Positions 34,614 to 42,145 of a stretch of DNA of 53,264 bases are shown here, one piece after another. The translations under genes and the position numbers were made by a program. Position 1 is the first letter of the stretch, and each line of letters opens with the position of its first letter. This DNA comes from Candidatus Avelusimicrobium gallicola (lineage in GTDB: Bacteria > Elusimicrobiota > Elusimicrobia > Elusimicrobiales > UBA9959). Under the pieces are notes generated by a model. It was not told the DNA's origin and made no database searches. It was given only the letters and a program-made list of their open reading frames with translations. The stretch is from NCBI GenBank assembly GCA_020722185.1, contig DYLH01000008.1:8673-61936 (forward strand). The letters are read 5' to 3'.

Positions 34614-35313
34614 AAGCAATTTGGCAAAAAATCTGGCAGTAGTATGTTTTGGCATTCTCATAGCCGCTCTAATGATCGAAGTATTCTTGAGATTTTACAA
34701 TCCTTTTGGGTTTAGAGTGAAATCGGGCAAAATAATTGTTTATCCATATAAGAGGTACATTATAGGAAAAACACATTTGAAAGGAATTAATGGCGATATT
34801 ATACACACCAAAAATTCACTAGGATTTAGAGGGCAGGAGCCGCCTAAAGATTTTTCTTCTCACTTAACTGTCATTGCCATTGGAGGCAGCACCACAGAGG
34901 GATTTTATCTTTCAGACGGAAAGACCTGGCCAGAGCAGTTAGGAAAAAAACTTTTAAAGGATTTCCCAAAAATATGGATAAATAATGCAGGTTTTGATGG
35001 TCAATCTTCATATGGGCATTTAATATTCACAAAGGATTATCTGTCAAAGATAAGACCTAAAGTAGCTATATTTTATTGTGGATTGAATGATGTAGGTCTT
35101 TCAGCTATGAATAGATATGATGGCTTGCTGACAGGATATGGAGAAAGTTCGATAAAAAAACTGATTAATTTTTCTAGCAGACATTCAGAACTATTTTCCT
35201 CCCTCTTTAACCTATCTCTTTACTTTTATTCAAAAAAACTGGTATTACTCACGCAAATGTTGATCCTATCCACGCCAAACGATATAAAAATAAAGCTTCA
35301 AAGAGTGGATTAA
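34600..35313 (+). CDS. SGNH/GDSL hydrolase-like protein, N-terminal part (frame-split)
   Basis: This frame gives 237 aa with an N-terminal membrane anchor (about residues 12-32). The block I nucleophile region is IAIGGSTTEG (Ser97) and the block III-like region is CGLNDVGLS. At 35232-35238 an A7 run (zero-frame codons TCA AAA AAA CTG) marks where similarity leaves this frame; the last 24 codons to TAA 35313 look non-native. Shifting -1 at the run continues as THANVDPIHAKRYKN and SGLMKEEIDLS into the next entry. The joined protein would be 372 aa. The gene overlaps the carbamoyltransferase end by 14 bp. Start at 34600 is probable, not certain. Confidence 0.75.
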   Translation: MSWIKSNLAKNLAVVCFGILIAALMIEVFLRFYNPFGFRVKSGKIIVYPYKRYIIGKTHLKGINGDIIHTKNSLGFRGQEPPKDFSSHLTVIAIGGSTTEGFYLSDGKTWPEQLGKKLLKDFPKIWINNAGFDGQSSYGHLIFTKDYLSKIRPKVAIFYCGLNDVGLSAMNRYDGLLTGYGESSIKKLINFSSRHSELFSSLFNLSLYFYSKKLVLLTQMLILSTPNDIKIKLQRVD

Positions 35314-35717
35314 TGAAAGAGGAAATAGATCTGTCTCAAGCATATGCTAAGAGATTAACTGAAATAGCAAAAATTTGTAGGGAAAATGGCATAGAACCAG
35401 TATTTATTTCTCAGGCAGCTTTGTGTAAGAAAGCCAAAGATTTGGCTACTGGAGCCGATCTTGGAGATATAGCGGTTCCCGGTAAATTTGAAAATTGCGA
35501 ATATTTTGGCAAAGCTTTAGATATATACAACTTGAAAATGAAAGATGTTGCTCAAAAAGAAAGAATCTTTTTTATAGATGGGGCAAGTCTGATCCCGTCA
35601 GACTCATCCCTTTATTACGATCTATTTCATTTTAATGACAAAGGCTCTGAATTTTTTGCTGAAAAAATATATCCGTCATTTTCAGCTTTTCTCAAGAATA
35701 GATATAATATAATCTAG
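35313..35717 (+). CDS. SGNH/GDSL hydrolase-like protein, C-terminal part (frame-split)
   Basis: The 134 aa listed here carry the conserved C-terminal block V, YYDLFHFNDKGSEFFAEKI, with the Asp-x-x-His pair that completes the SGNH catalytic triad. The frame is open upstream back through the A7 run at 35232-35238, so it is the continuation of the preceding hydrolase and not an independent gene. The ATG at 35313 has no Shine-Dalgarno site and only overlaps the TAA of the other frame. Esterase or acyltransferase-like activity on the carbamoylated product is an inference from cassette context. Confidence 0.7.
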   Translation: MKEEIDLSQAYAKRLTEIAKICRENGIEPVFISQAALCKKAKDLATGADLGDIAVPGKFENCEYFGKALDIYNLKMKDVAQKERIFFIDGASLIPSDSSLYYDLFHFNDKGSEFFAEKIYPSFSAFLKNRYNII

Positions 35718-35744
35718 TTTTTCATTAGCGTATAGGTGGAGGAT

Positions 35745-35894
35745 ATGGAGATAATAAAGGATTTTTATAAGATGCTTAAGGAAAGAAAAAAATGGTGGCT
35801 TGTCCCTGTTGTGATAGCGCTTTTTCTTATAGGGGCATTGATTTTTCTTTCAAGCGGATCAGCTGTGGCGCCGTTTATTTATACGCTTTTTTGA
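35745..35894 (+). CDS. DUF5989 family single-helix membrane protein (SxtK-like)
   Basis: The 49-aa protein begins MEIIKDFYKMLKERKKWWLV, followed by one transmembrane helix (PVVIALFLIGALIFLSSGS) and the ending AVAPFIYTLF. This is the typical DUF5989 pattern. A strong GGTGGAGG lies just before the ATG. It is one base upstream of the SxtJ gene. DUF5989 and SxtJ proteins usually travel with NodU/CmcH-type carbamoyltransferases. A TATAAT-like sequence at 35703-35708 could give an internal promoter. Confidence 0.85.
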   Translation: MEIIKDFYKMLKERKKWWLVPVVIALFLIGALIFLSSGSAVAPFIYTLF

Positions 35895-35895
35895 T

Positions 35896-36270
35896 ATGAA
35901 AAAACAAAATAGAGAAAAAACTCTTGAAACTCTTTTGGCTTTGTCTCTGTTCTTTCTTGTCCTTTTCTTTTTCAGCAAGATATATTGGATATTGTATATA
36001 TGCGCTTTTTTTCTTGCTATTGGTATTTTTGACAATAGTTTTTCAAGGTATATAGCCGGTATATGGTTTTACTTTTCTTCCGTTATTGGGAAAATATCCA
36101 CTTTTGTTCTTCTTTCCATAATATTTTATTTGCTGATAACTCCAATAGCATTCCTCTGGCGTATATTAAAACCTTCGGAATCCGGGCATTTTTTAAGAGA
36201 TGTTAAAAAATCTCTGTGGGAAGAAAAAAATAATATTTTTGACAGAGAATATTTTGAAAAAAACTGGTGA
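35896..36270 (+). CDS. SxtJ family membrane protein
   Basis: The 124-aa protein has three to four transmembrane helices (about residues 13-28, 29-45, 52-66 and 70-88). It ends in the cytoplasmic tail HFLRDVKKSLWEEKNNIFDR, then EYFEKNW. The short conserved pre-tail segment TPIAFLWRILK matches the SxtJ family named from the saxitoxin cluster. The molecular role is unknown. One base separates it from the DUF5989 stop. It probably forms a membrane complex with its small neighbour near the carbamoyltransferase. Confidence 0.82.
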   Translation: MKKQNREKTLETLLALSLFFLVLFFFSKIYWILYICAFFLAIGIFDNSFSRYIAGIWFYFSSVIGKISTFVLLSIIFYLLITPIAFLWRILKPSESGHFLRDVKKSLWEEKNNIFDREYFEKNW

Positions 36271-36300
36271 TTCTTTATATATTGCCAGCACATAACTTGG

Positions 36301-36306
36301 TATAAT
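36301..36306 (+). promoter_or_regulatory. -10 box of the nfu operon
   Basis: TATAAT lies 28 nt before the ATG at 36335, leaving room for a leader with a GGAG site at 36326-36329. No well-spaced -35 is evident. Confidence 0.5.
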
Positions 36307-36334
36307 ATATTTGTACTAGGCGATGGAGATTATT

Positions 36335-36559
36335 ATGGAAAAAAAAGTTAAAGAAGTCATAGAAAAGATTAAACCAATGCTTGAGGCAGACGGCGGATCT
36401 ATAGAAGTTATATCTGTAGATGAAAAAAAGGGTTCTGTAAAAGTAAAACTTGTGGGAGCCTGCGGAGCATGCCCTTTCTCAACTATGACTCTCAAAAATC
36501 TTGTTGAAAGAACTATAAAGCAAGAGATTCCTGAGGTGAAGGAAGTAGTATCCGCCTAA
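36335..36559 (+). CDS. NifU C-terminal (Nfu) iron-sulfur scaffold protein
   Basis: The 74-aa protein is the stand-alone Nfu domain: KIKPMLEADGGSIEVISVDE and VKVKLVGACGACPFSTMTL, with the CxxC pair that holds a [4Fe-4S] cluster for delivery to apo-proteins. I start at 36335 because the GGAG inside the preceding in-frame ATG codon (36323) is its ribosome site. It leads an operon that includes nadA three genes later. NadA needs a [4Fe-4S] cluster, so delivery to it is a reasonable inference. Confidence 0.88.
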   Translation: MEKKVKEVIEKIKPMLEADGGSIEVISVDEKKGSVKVKLVGACGACPFSTMTLKNLVERTIKQEIPEVKEVVSA

Positions 36560-36564
36560 GTCGG

Positions 36565-37380
36565 ATGACTGTAAATCTTCACAATCACAGTGTCTTTTCA
36601 GACGGCACATTATCTCCAATTGAGGTTTTAAAAAAGGCTCTTGCCGCCAGAGTTTCTTATTTCTCGCTCTCAGATCATGACATTATTTCTGGATGGGATG
36701 AGCTTCTAGGTGAGATTAAATCTTTCAAAATAAGATATATAACTGGCGTGGAGTTGAGCACAATAGATCATGATAATCTGCATATATTGGGATATGGCAT
36801 AGATCCTCAAAATGCTTTTTTTTGCGCAAAGATTAAAGACTATAGGGAAAGGCGCGTCCGCAGAATAGAAAAAATTTTTGCAAAATTGCGAGAAATCGGA
36901 TTTAATATAAATTTATCTGAATTAAACATAAATGATAAAACCACTTTCGGCAGACCGCATATATCTCGACTTATGAAGGAAAAGAGATTTGTAAAGAGCG
37001 CAAAAGAGGCTTTCCAGAAATATTTAGCATACGATATGCCCGCCTATGTTCCGCCTATGGGACCAAGCGCAAGCGAGGCTATAGAATCGATTAAAAAAGC
37101 TGAAGGGCTTGCCTTTTTGGCTCATCCTGGCTCTGTAGAAGGATTTTATGATTTAAAAAAACTCAAAGATATGGGTCTCGACGGTATTGAAGCTTTTTAT
37201 CCAACTCATACAAACAATAGAATAAGGATGTATCTGGAACAAGCGAAAAAATTAGATTTAAAGGTGTCAGCTGGCACAGATTTCCATGGGCCGGGCACAG
37301 AGCGCGAAGAGATAAGCGGTTTTGCATACGATGAAAAATATTTTTACTGGATGAGAGAATATTTTATGGGAGAACTATGA
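36565..37380 (+). CDS. PHP-domain phosphoesterase
   Basis: Metal-dependent phosphoesterase of 271 aa in the TrpH/RNase AM type. Metal ligands are visible in LHNHSVFSDGTLSP, SLSDHDIISG, ITGVELST, LHILGYGID, FLAHPGSV and GTDFHGPG. Close relatives hydrolyse 3',5'-nucleoside bisphosphates or trim RNA 5' ends. The start is 6 nt after nfu and the stop overlaps the next start (ATGA). Confidence 0.85.
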   Translation: MTVNLHNHSVFSDGTLSPIEVLKKALAARVSYFSLSDHDIISGWDELLGEIKSFKIRYITGVELSTIDHDNLHILGYGIDPQNAFFCAKIKDYRERRVRRIEKIFAKLREIGFNINLSELNINDKTTFGRPHISRLMKEKRFVKSAKEAFQKYLAYDMPAYVPPMGPSASEAIESIKKAEGLAFLAHPGSVEGFYDLKKLKDMGLDGIEAFYPTHTNNRIRMYLEQAKKLDLKVSAGTDFHGPGTEREEISGFAYDEKYFYWMREYFMGEL

Positions 37381-38105
37381 TAGTCATTTCCCACAGAGGC
37401 GCGTCTGCTTATGCGCCAGAAAATACAATAACAGCTTTCAAAAAAGCTATTGAGATGGGCTCGAAAGCTTTTGAATTTGATGTTCACAGAAGCGCAGATG
37501 GACAGCTTATAGTTCATCACGACTATGATTTTTCAAGAACAGCCGCAGTAGAAAAAAGTATAAAGTCACTTAAACTGGACGATATAAAGAAAATAAATGT
37601 GGCAAAGCATTTCTCCAATGCCTCTTTCGAGAACGCTCCATTGCTTGGAGATGTCTTAGATCTTATCTCTCCCGTGGCAGATTTTATAAATGTGGAAATT
37701 AAAAATGATTTAAATGTTTATCCGGGGATAGAAAAAGACATAATAGGGGAAATTCAAGCCAGACCTTCCATTTTTGAAAAAACTATTTTTTCAAGCTTTT
37801 ATTTCCCTACCCTTGAAAAAGTCAGAGAGATATCAAGTAAAGCCCGTCTTGCTTATCTTGGGCACAAACTGCCGGCCATACTTGTTTTCCCCGCAGTTGC
37901 AAAAGCATCTAAAATAGGATGTGAAAACTTTCACTTAAGCAGAAAAATATCCTTTTCTTTTAACTTGAAGCTCATAATGAAATTTGGCTTTAAAGTGTGT
38001 GCCTACACTGTAAACGAAAAGAAAGAGGCTGAAAGATTAAAGGAAATTGGCGTTTTCGCTATATTTTCAAATTATCCTGACATAATGGAGAAAAATGGAA
38101 ATTAG
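37377..38105 (+). CDS. Glycerophosphodiester phosphodiesterase (GDPD)
   Basis: Hydrolyses deacylated phospholipids to sn-glycerol 3-phosphate and an alcohol. The 242-aa TIM-barrel protein has the catalytic motifs ISHRGASAYAPENT, FEFDVHRSADGQLIVHHD and FINVEIKND, ending in CAYTVNE and GVFAIFSNYPD. There is no signal peptide, so it is probably cytoplasmic (UgpQ-like). It overlaps PHP by 4 bp and nadA by 11 bp. Confidence 0.9.
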   Translation: MIVISHRGASAYAPENTITAFKKAIEMGSKAFEFDVHRSADGQLIVHHDYDFSRTAAVEKSIKSLKLDDIKKINVAKHFSNASFENAPLLGDVLDLISPVADFINVEIKNDLNVYPGIEKDIIGEIQARPSIFEKTIFSSFYFPTLEKVREISSKARLAYLGHKLPAILVFPAVAKASKIGCENFHLSRKISFSFNLKLIMKFGFKVCAYTVNEKKEAERLKEIGVFAIFSNYPDIMEKNGN

Positions 38106-39111
38106 TAAAGAAATACTTAAAGAAATGAATCGTTTAAGAGAAACTGGGCTATCCAATATGTGCGCGGAGAATTCTCTCTTTGAAATAGCCAAACTGACAA
38201 TTGAAATCAATAGGCTTAAAAAAGAGAAAAATGCCGTTATTTGCGCCCATGTTTATCAAAGGCCTGAAATAATAGCCGGTGTCGGCGATTTTTCTGGAGA
38301 TTCTTACAAGCTTGCCAAAGACGCTGTAAATGTAAAAGCTGATAAAATAATTTTTTGCGGCGTACACTTTATGGCTGAGACAGCCAAAATACTTAACCCT
38401 GAAAAGAAAGTGTATATCCCTGACACTGAAGCTGGATGCTCCCTAAGCGAAAGCATAAGCGCGGCTGATATAAAAAAGCTTAAAAAAATGCATCCCGGCG
38501 CGCCTGTGGCGACATATATAAATACATCCGCTAAAACAAAAGCAGAAAGCGATGTTGTGGTGACAAGCGCAAATGCTGAAAAAATATTAACACGCCTTTT
38601 TGAAAAACATAAAAAGGTCATTTTTGTCCCAGACAGATATATGGGGATTAATCTGGCAAAAAAACTAAATAAAAAAATTGGCAAGGATATAATACTCTGG
38701 GAAGGTAAATGTATAGTGCATGAAAAATTTAATGCAAAACTTATAAGGGAAGAGAAGAAAAGGATTTCCGGTTTGCTTGCCTTAGCTCATAGCGAATGCC
38801 CCGCTGAAATAATAAAAGAAGTTGACTTCATGGGTGGAACGGGAGATATGATGCGCTATATAGAAAAAACTCAGGCGGCTGCATATATGCTTATAACTGA
38901 ATGTGCGATGGGAGAAGTGGCTAAAATGCGTTTTCCCTCCAAAAATTTTGTGTCTATGTGCAGACTATGCCCATATATGAAGACTATAACATTGGAAAAA
39001 GTTCTCGAAACTCTTAGAAATCCTAAGAAAGAACAGGAAGTAAATGTTGAGGAAGCTGTAGCTGTAAAAGCAAAAAAAGCTATTGAGAAAATGTTTGAAT
39101 TGGCGGAGTGA
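38095..39111 (+). CDS. nadA: Quinolinate synthase (NadA)
   Basis: Condenses iminoaspartate with dihydroxyacetone phosphate to quinolinate in NAD synthesis, using a [4Fe-4S] cluster. The 338-aa product has AHVYQRPEIIAGVGDFSGDS, IIFCGVHFMAETAKIL, PDTEAGCSLSES, HSECPAEI, GGTGDMMRY, ITECAMGEVAKM and MCRLCPYMK. The three cluster cysteines are therefore present (in GVHFMAET/FCG, HSECP and the MCRLCPYM region). nadB and nadC are not in the window. Confidence 0.94.
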   Translation: MEISKEILKEMNRLRETGLSNMCAENSLFEIAKLTIEINRLKKEKNAVICAHVYQRPEIIAGVGDFSGDSYKLAKDAVNVKADKIIFCGVHFMAETAKILNPEKKVYIPDTEAGCSLSESISAADIKKLKKMHPGAPVATYINTSAKTKAESDVVVTSANAEKILTRLFEKHKKVIFVPDRYMGINLAKKLNKKIGKDIILWEGKCIVHEKFNAKLIREEKKRISGLLALAHSECPAEIIKEVDFMGGTGDMMRYIEKTQAAAYMLITECAMGEVAKMRFPSKNFVSMCRLCPYMKTITLEKVLETLRNPKKEQEVNVEEAVAVKAKKAIEKMFELAE

Positions 39112-39167
39112 AATTCACATTTTTATATTTAATTTTGCTATCATAATTTTTTGTTATCGGGAGAAAT

Positions 39168-40988
39168 ATGTCAATAGTAATGGACGATTATTGTAAAGAA
39201 ATAGATGAGTCGGTAAAGAAAACTCTTGAAAGAATAAAAAAAGAGAAAGAATCACAAGTAAAGCAAGATGTCTACCCTCTCTCGCTTCTTCGAGAAAAGA
39301 TACGCGAGATTGCTTCTTCACTTTATGGGCAAAACATAGTATCTGCTATAGATTTGTCTGTCCCTCCCCCAGAAATTCAGTCAGATTTTGCCATAGGAGC
39401 TTTTTCACTTTCAAAACAATTAAAAAAATCTCCTTCATTGATATCAGCGGAGCTTGCCCAAGCTATCAATTCAGCTGGATTAAAAGATATTCAAAAAGCA
39501 GTAGCCACTGGGCCATATATAAATATTTTTGTTGAGAGAAATAAATTTTATTCAGATATACTGCAATATGCAAATTCTATGGGGGATGAATATGGCCGCA
39601 CTTTTGCCAATAAGGGTAAAACTGTAGTCATAGACTATTCTTCCCCCAATATCGCCAAGCCTCTTGGAGTGGGGCATCTGCGCTCGACTATAATAGGGCA
39701 GGCATTGGGCAATATATACGAGTGGACAGGTTTCTCTGTTGTAAGGGATAATCATTTAGGGGACTGGGGAACTCAATTTGGCGAGTTAATATATGCTTAT
39801 AAAAAGTGGAGCGATGGGGATATAAAAGAGGATCACATTAGAAAATTAAAAGATTTATATGTCAGATTTCACAATGAACTTAAAGAAAATCCAGATTTAA
39901 AACAGGAAGCTCGTAAAATTTTTAAAGAACTTGAAAATGGGAATGAAGAGCTTTTTTCGCTTTGGAAAAAATTCAGGGATTGGAGCATAGAAGGCTTTAA
40001 TAGAGTCTATTCAAGGCTTGGAGTTAAATTTGACCTTTACATAGGTGAAAGTTATTTTGCGCCGCATACCCCCGATATTATAAGAGAATGTCTTGAAAAA
40101 AATCTTGCAAAGAATGAAGAGGGCAGTCAGGTTGTTTTTGTGGAAGAAAATGAAGGCCTGCCTTCTTTTATACTCAGAAAAGAAGACGGAGCAAGCCTTT
40201 ACATCACGAGAGACTTATCCGCAGTTAAATTCAGAGTTGAGAAATTTGCTCCTTCATCCATTCTTTATGTAGTGGGAAGTGAACAGGCATTGAGCTTTAA
40301 GCAAATGTTTTCTCTCGCCAGAAAACTTGGATATTTGCCTGAGAATGTCAAAGCTGAGCATATAGAATTTGGCATGGTTTTAAGCAATAATAAGAAAATG
40401 TCTACAAGACATGGGACTATTGTTGAACTTGAAGAAGTTATGGGAAAAGCGGTTGAGAGGGCAGCTGAGCTTTTGCGAGAGGGGAATAAAGAAATTACAG
40501 AAAATGAGATTAAAGAACTGTCTGAAATCATAGGAATTGGCGCTGTCATATACAATGATTTAAGGCAGTCTCGCGAAAAAAATATTTCTTTTGATTGGGA
40601 GAAAAGCATAAAGCTTGAGGCGGGTAGTTGCGCCTATCTTCAGTATGCTTATGTTAGAATAAAATCCATACTTTCAAAACTTAAAAACACAGATGCTGTT
40701 TGTGAACAATATAAATTTGAGCACCCAAAGGAATTTGATCTGGCCAAAAAAGTTTTGCTTTTCCCATCTATAATAAAGCAAGCTCAAGAAAACAATGCCT
40801 TGCATATTTTATGCATATATCTTGAGGAACTTGCTCAGCAATTCAATAGCTTCTATGCTGATGTGCAGGTAATAAATACTTTAGACCATTCTCTACTTGC
40901 TTCAAGAACAGCGCTAATAAAAGCAACCGCATTAGTCATAGAAAAAGGCCTGAAATTGATGGAAATAAAAACCCCGTATAAAATGTGA
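39168..40988 (+). CDS. argS: Arginyl-tRNA synthetase
   Basis: Class I synthetase that charges tRNA-Arg. The 606-aa product has the N-terminal additional domain (about 45-130). The HIGH-type motif is in SSPNIAKPLGVGHLRSTIIG (GHLR) and the KMSKS-type loop reads NKKMSTRHG. The C-terminal DALR anticodon domain has LQYAYVRIKSIL and ends at IKTPYKM, near the usual IEAPERM end. It is slightly long because of about 35 extra N-terminal residues. GGGAG precedes the ATG. The stop is followed at once by the E1 repeat spacer. Confidence 0.95.
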   Translation: MSIVMDDYCKEIDESVKKTLERIKKEKESQVKQDVYPLSLLREKIREIASSLYGQNIVSAIDLSVPPPEIQSDFAIGAFSLSKQLKKSPSLISAELAQAINSAGLKDIQKAVATGPYINIFVERNKFYSDILQYANSMGDEYGRTFANKGKTVVIDYSSPNIAKPLGVGHLRSTIIGQALGNIYEWTGFSVVRDNHLGDWGTQFGELIYAYKKWSDGDIKEDHIRKLKDLYVRFHNELKENPDLKQEARKIFKELENGNEELFSLWKKFRDWSIEGFNRVYSRLGVKFDLYIGESYFAPHTPDIIRECLEKNLAKNEEGSQVVFVEENEGLPSFILRKEDGASLYITRDLSAVKFRVEKFAPSSILYVVGSEQALSFKQMFSLARKLGYLPENVKAEHIEFGMVLSNNKKMSTRHGTIVELEEVMGKAVERAAELLREGNKEITENEIKELSEIIGIGAVIYNDLRQSREKNISFDWEKSIKLEAGSCAYLQYAYVRIKSILSKLKNTDAVCEQYKFEHPKEFDLAKKVLLFPSIIKQAQENNALHILCIYLEELAQQFNSFYADVQVINTLDHSLLASRTALIKATALVIEKGLKLMEIKTPYKM

Positions 40989-41120
40989 TAGTGGGCATTA
41001 ACCCAAAAGTTTAACTTGAAAGGCTCATTAGTACTTTTGCACTTATATGACTTACGAGCTTATGCGCTTGCGAGCTTTCAAAATAGTGCGCTTTTTTCTT
41101 TTCCCTAATTCCCTAAAGCC
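40989..41120. repeat. Octamer-repeat spacer E1
   Basis: Starting one base after the argS TGA, TAGTGGGCAT (40989-40998) is identical to the edge of spacer E2. From 41032 the sequence shows CTT at 41034, 41042, 41051, 41059, 41067, 41075 and 41091, almost all multiples of 8 apart. Units include GACTTACG, AGCTTATG, CGCTTGCG and AGCTTTCA. The last units (CTAATTCC, CTAAAGCC on the plus strand) run into the rlmN 3' end and supply its stop codon. Confidence 0.65.
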
Positions 41121-42124
41121 AGCTGTCCGCAGGCTCCTTTTATATCTGAGCCTAAACTTTTTCTTATTGTTGTCTCTACTCCGGCTAAAGTCATATGTTT
41201 GTGAAATTTCTCTATTTTTTCCATTGGTGAAGGCTTGAAATTTTTTCCGGTTTCATTGTAGGGAATAAGATTTACTGTAAAATATTTTTTTTGATGTGTC
41301 ATCTTTATCCATTCCAAAAGTTTTCTGGCATCCCTGCTTCTGTCATTTACATTATCAAGCATAATATATTCGATAAATATCTTTCTTTTAGAGCAGTCAA
41401 TATAATCTCTAATGGCTTTAGATAGCTGATCTAAAGGATATTTGACATTCAAGGGGACAAGTTTATCTCTTATTTCATCTATAGCTGAGTGAAGAGATAT
41501 GGCGAGATTTACCTGTGGCAAATCTCTTGCAAATTGTCTTATGTTAGGCACATGTCCACATGTGGAAACGGAGATATGTCTTTTCCCTATACCTATTTTA
41601 TTATTTATTATTTTTACGCTCTCAACAGTGTTCTCATAGTTGAGAAAAGGCTCTCCCATTCCCATATAAACAATACTGCTTATTTCGCCGAGAGATTTTT
41701 CCTTAAGCCATGCTCCCCAAAATAGAACTTGATCTGCTATTTCTTCAGCTGAAAGATTTCTTTTAAGCCCTTTTCTGCCAGAATAACAGAAAGCGCATCT
41801 AACTGGACAGCCTGCTTGAGTTGAGACGCATATAGACCATTTAAGCATCCCCCGAGACAAAGCCGCTGTCTCTATCAACCGTCCATCTTTAAGTTTAAGA
41901 ACTGCCTTGTGTGAGTCTCCTTTTGTGGATGTTAAAATATTTATTGCGTCAAAAGAGATTATTCTGAAATTATCGGAAAGTTTTTCTCTTAAAGAAATAG
42001 GTAAATTTTTTATTTTTTTAAAATCTGTTGTGAAATCTTTGTATATAGCATTTTCAATTTGATTAAATCGATATATAGGTTCACCGACAGAAAAAAGAAA
42101 GTCCTTTATTTTATTTGAATTCAT
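41105..42124 (-). CDS. rlmN: 23S rRNA/tRNA adenine-C2 methyltransferase (RlmN, radical SAM)
   Basis: Methylates C2 of A2503 in 23S rRNA and A37 of some tRNAs. The 339-aa product has the radical-SAM cluster motif CPVRCAFCYSG, the VYMGMGEPFLNYENT loop, GHVPNIRQFA, NLAISLHSA and the C-terminal catalytic cysteine in KGACGQL. The end LALGN-stop lies in the first units of the octamer-repeat spacer E1, so the last residues may be repeat-derived. It starts 21 nt after the secreted hydrolase stop with no clear ribosome site, and may be in that operon. Confidence 0.93.
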   Translation of the reverse strand: MNSNKIKDFLFSVGEPIYRFNQIENAIYKDFTTDFKKIKNLPISLREKLSDNFRIISFDAINILTSTKGDSHKAVLKLKDGRLIETAALSRGMLKWSICVSTQAGCPVRCAFCYSGRKGLKRNLSAEEIADQVLFWGAWLKEKSLGEISSIVYMGMGEPFLNYENTVESVKIINNKIGIGKRHISVSTCGHVPNIRQFARDLPQVNLAISLHSAIDEIRDKLVPLNVKYPLDQLSKAIRDYIDCSKRKIFIEYIMLDNVNDRSRDARKLLEWIKMTHQKKYFTVNLIPYNETGKNFKPSPMEKIEKFHKHMTLAGVETTIRKSLGSDIKGACGQLALGN

Positions 42125-42145
42125 AAAAAGTTCTTGGTAGGAACC

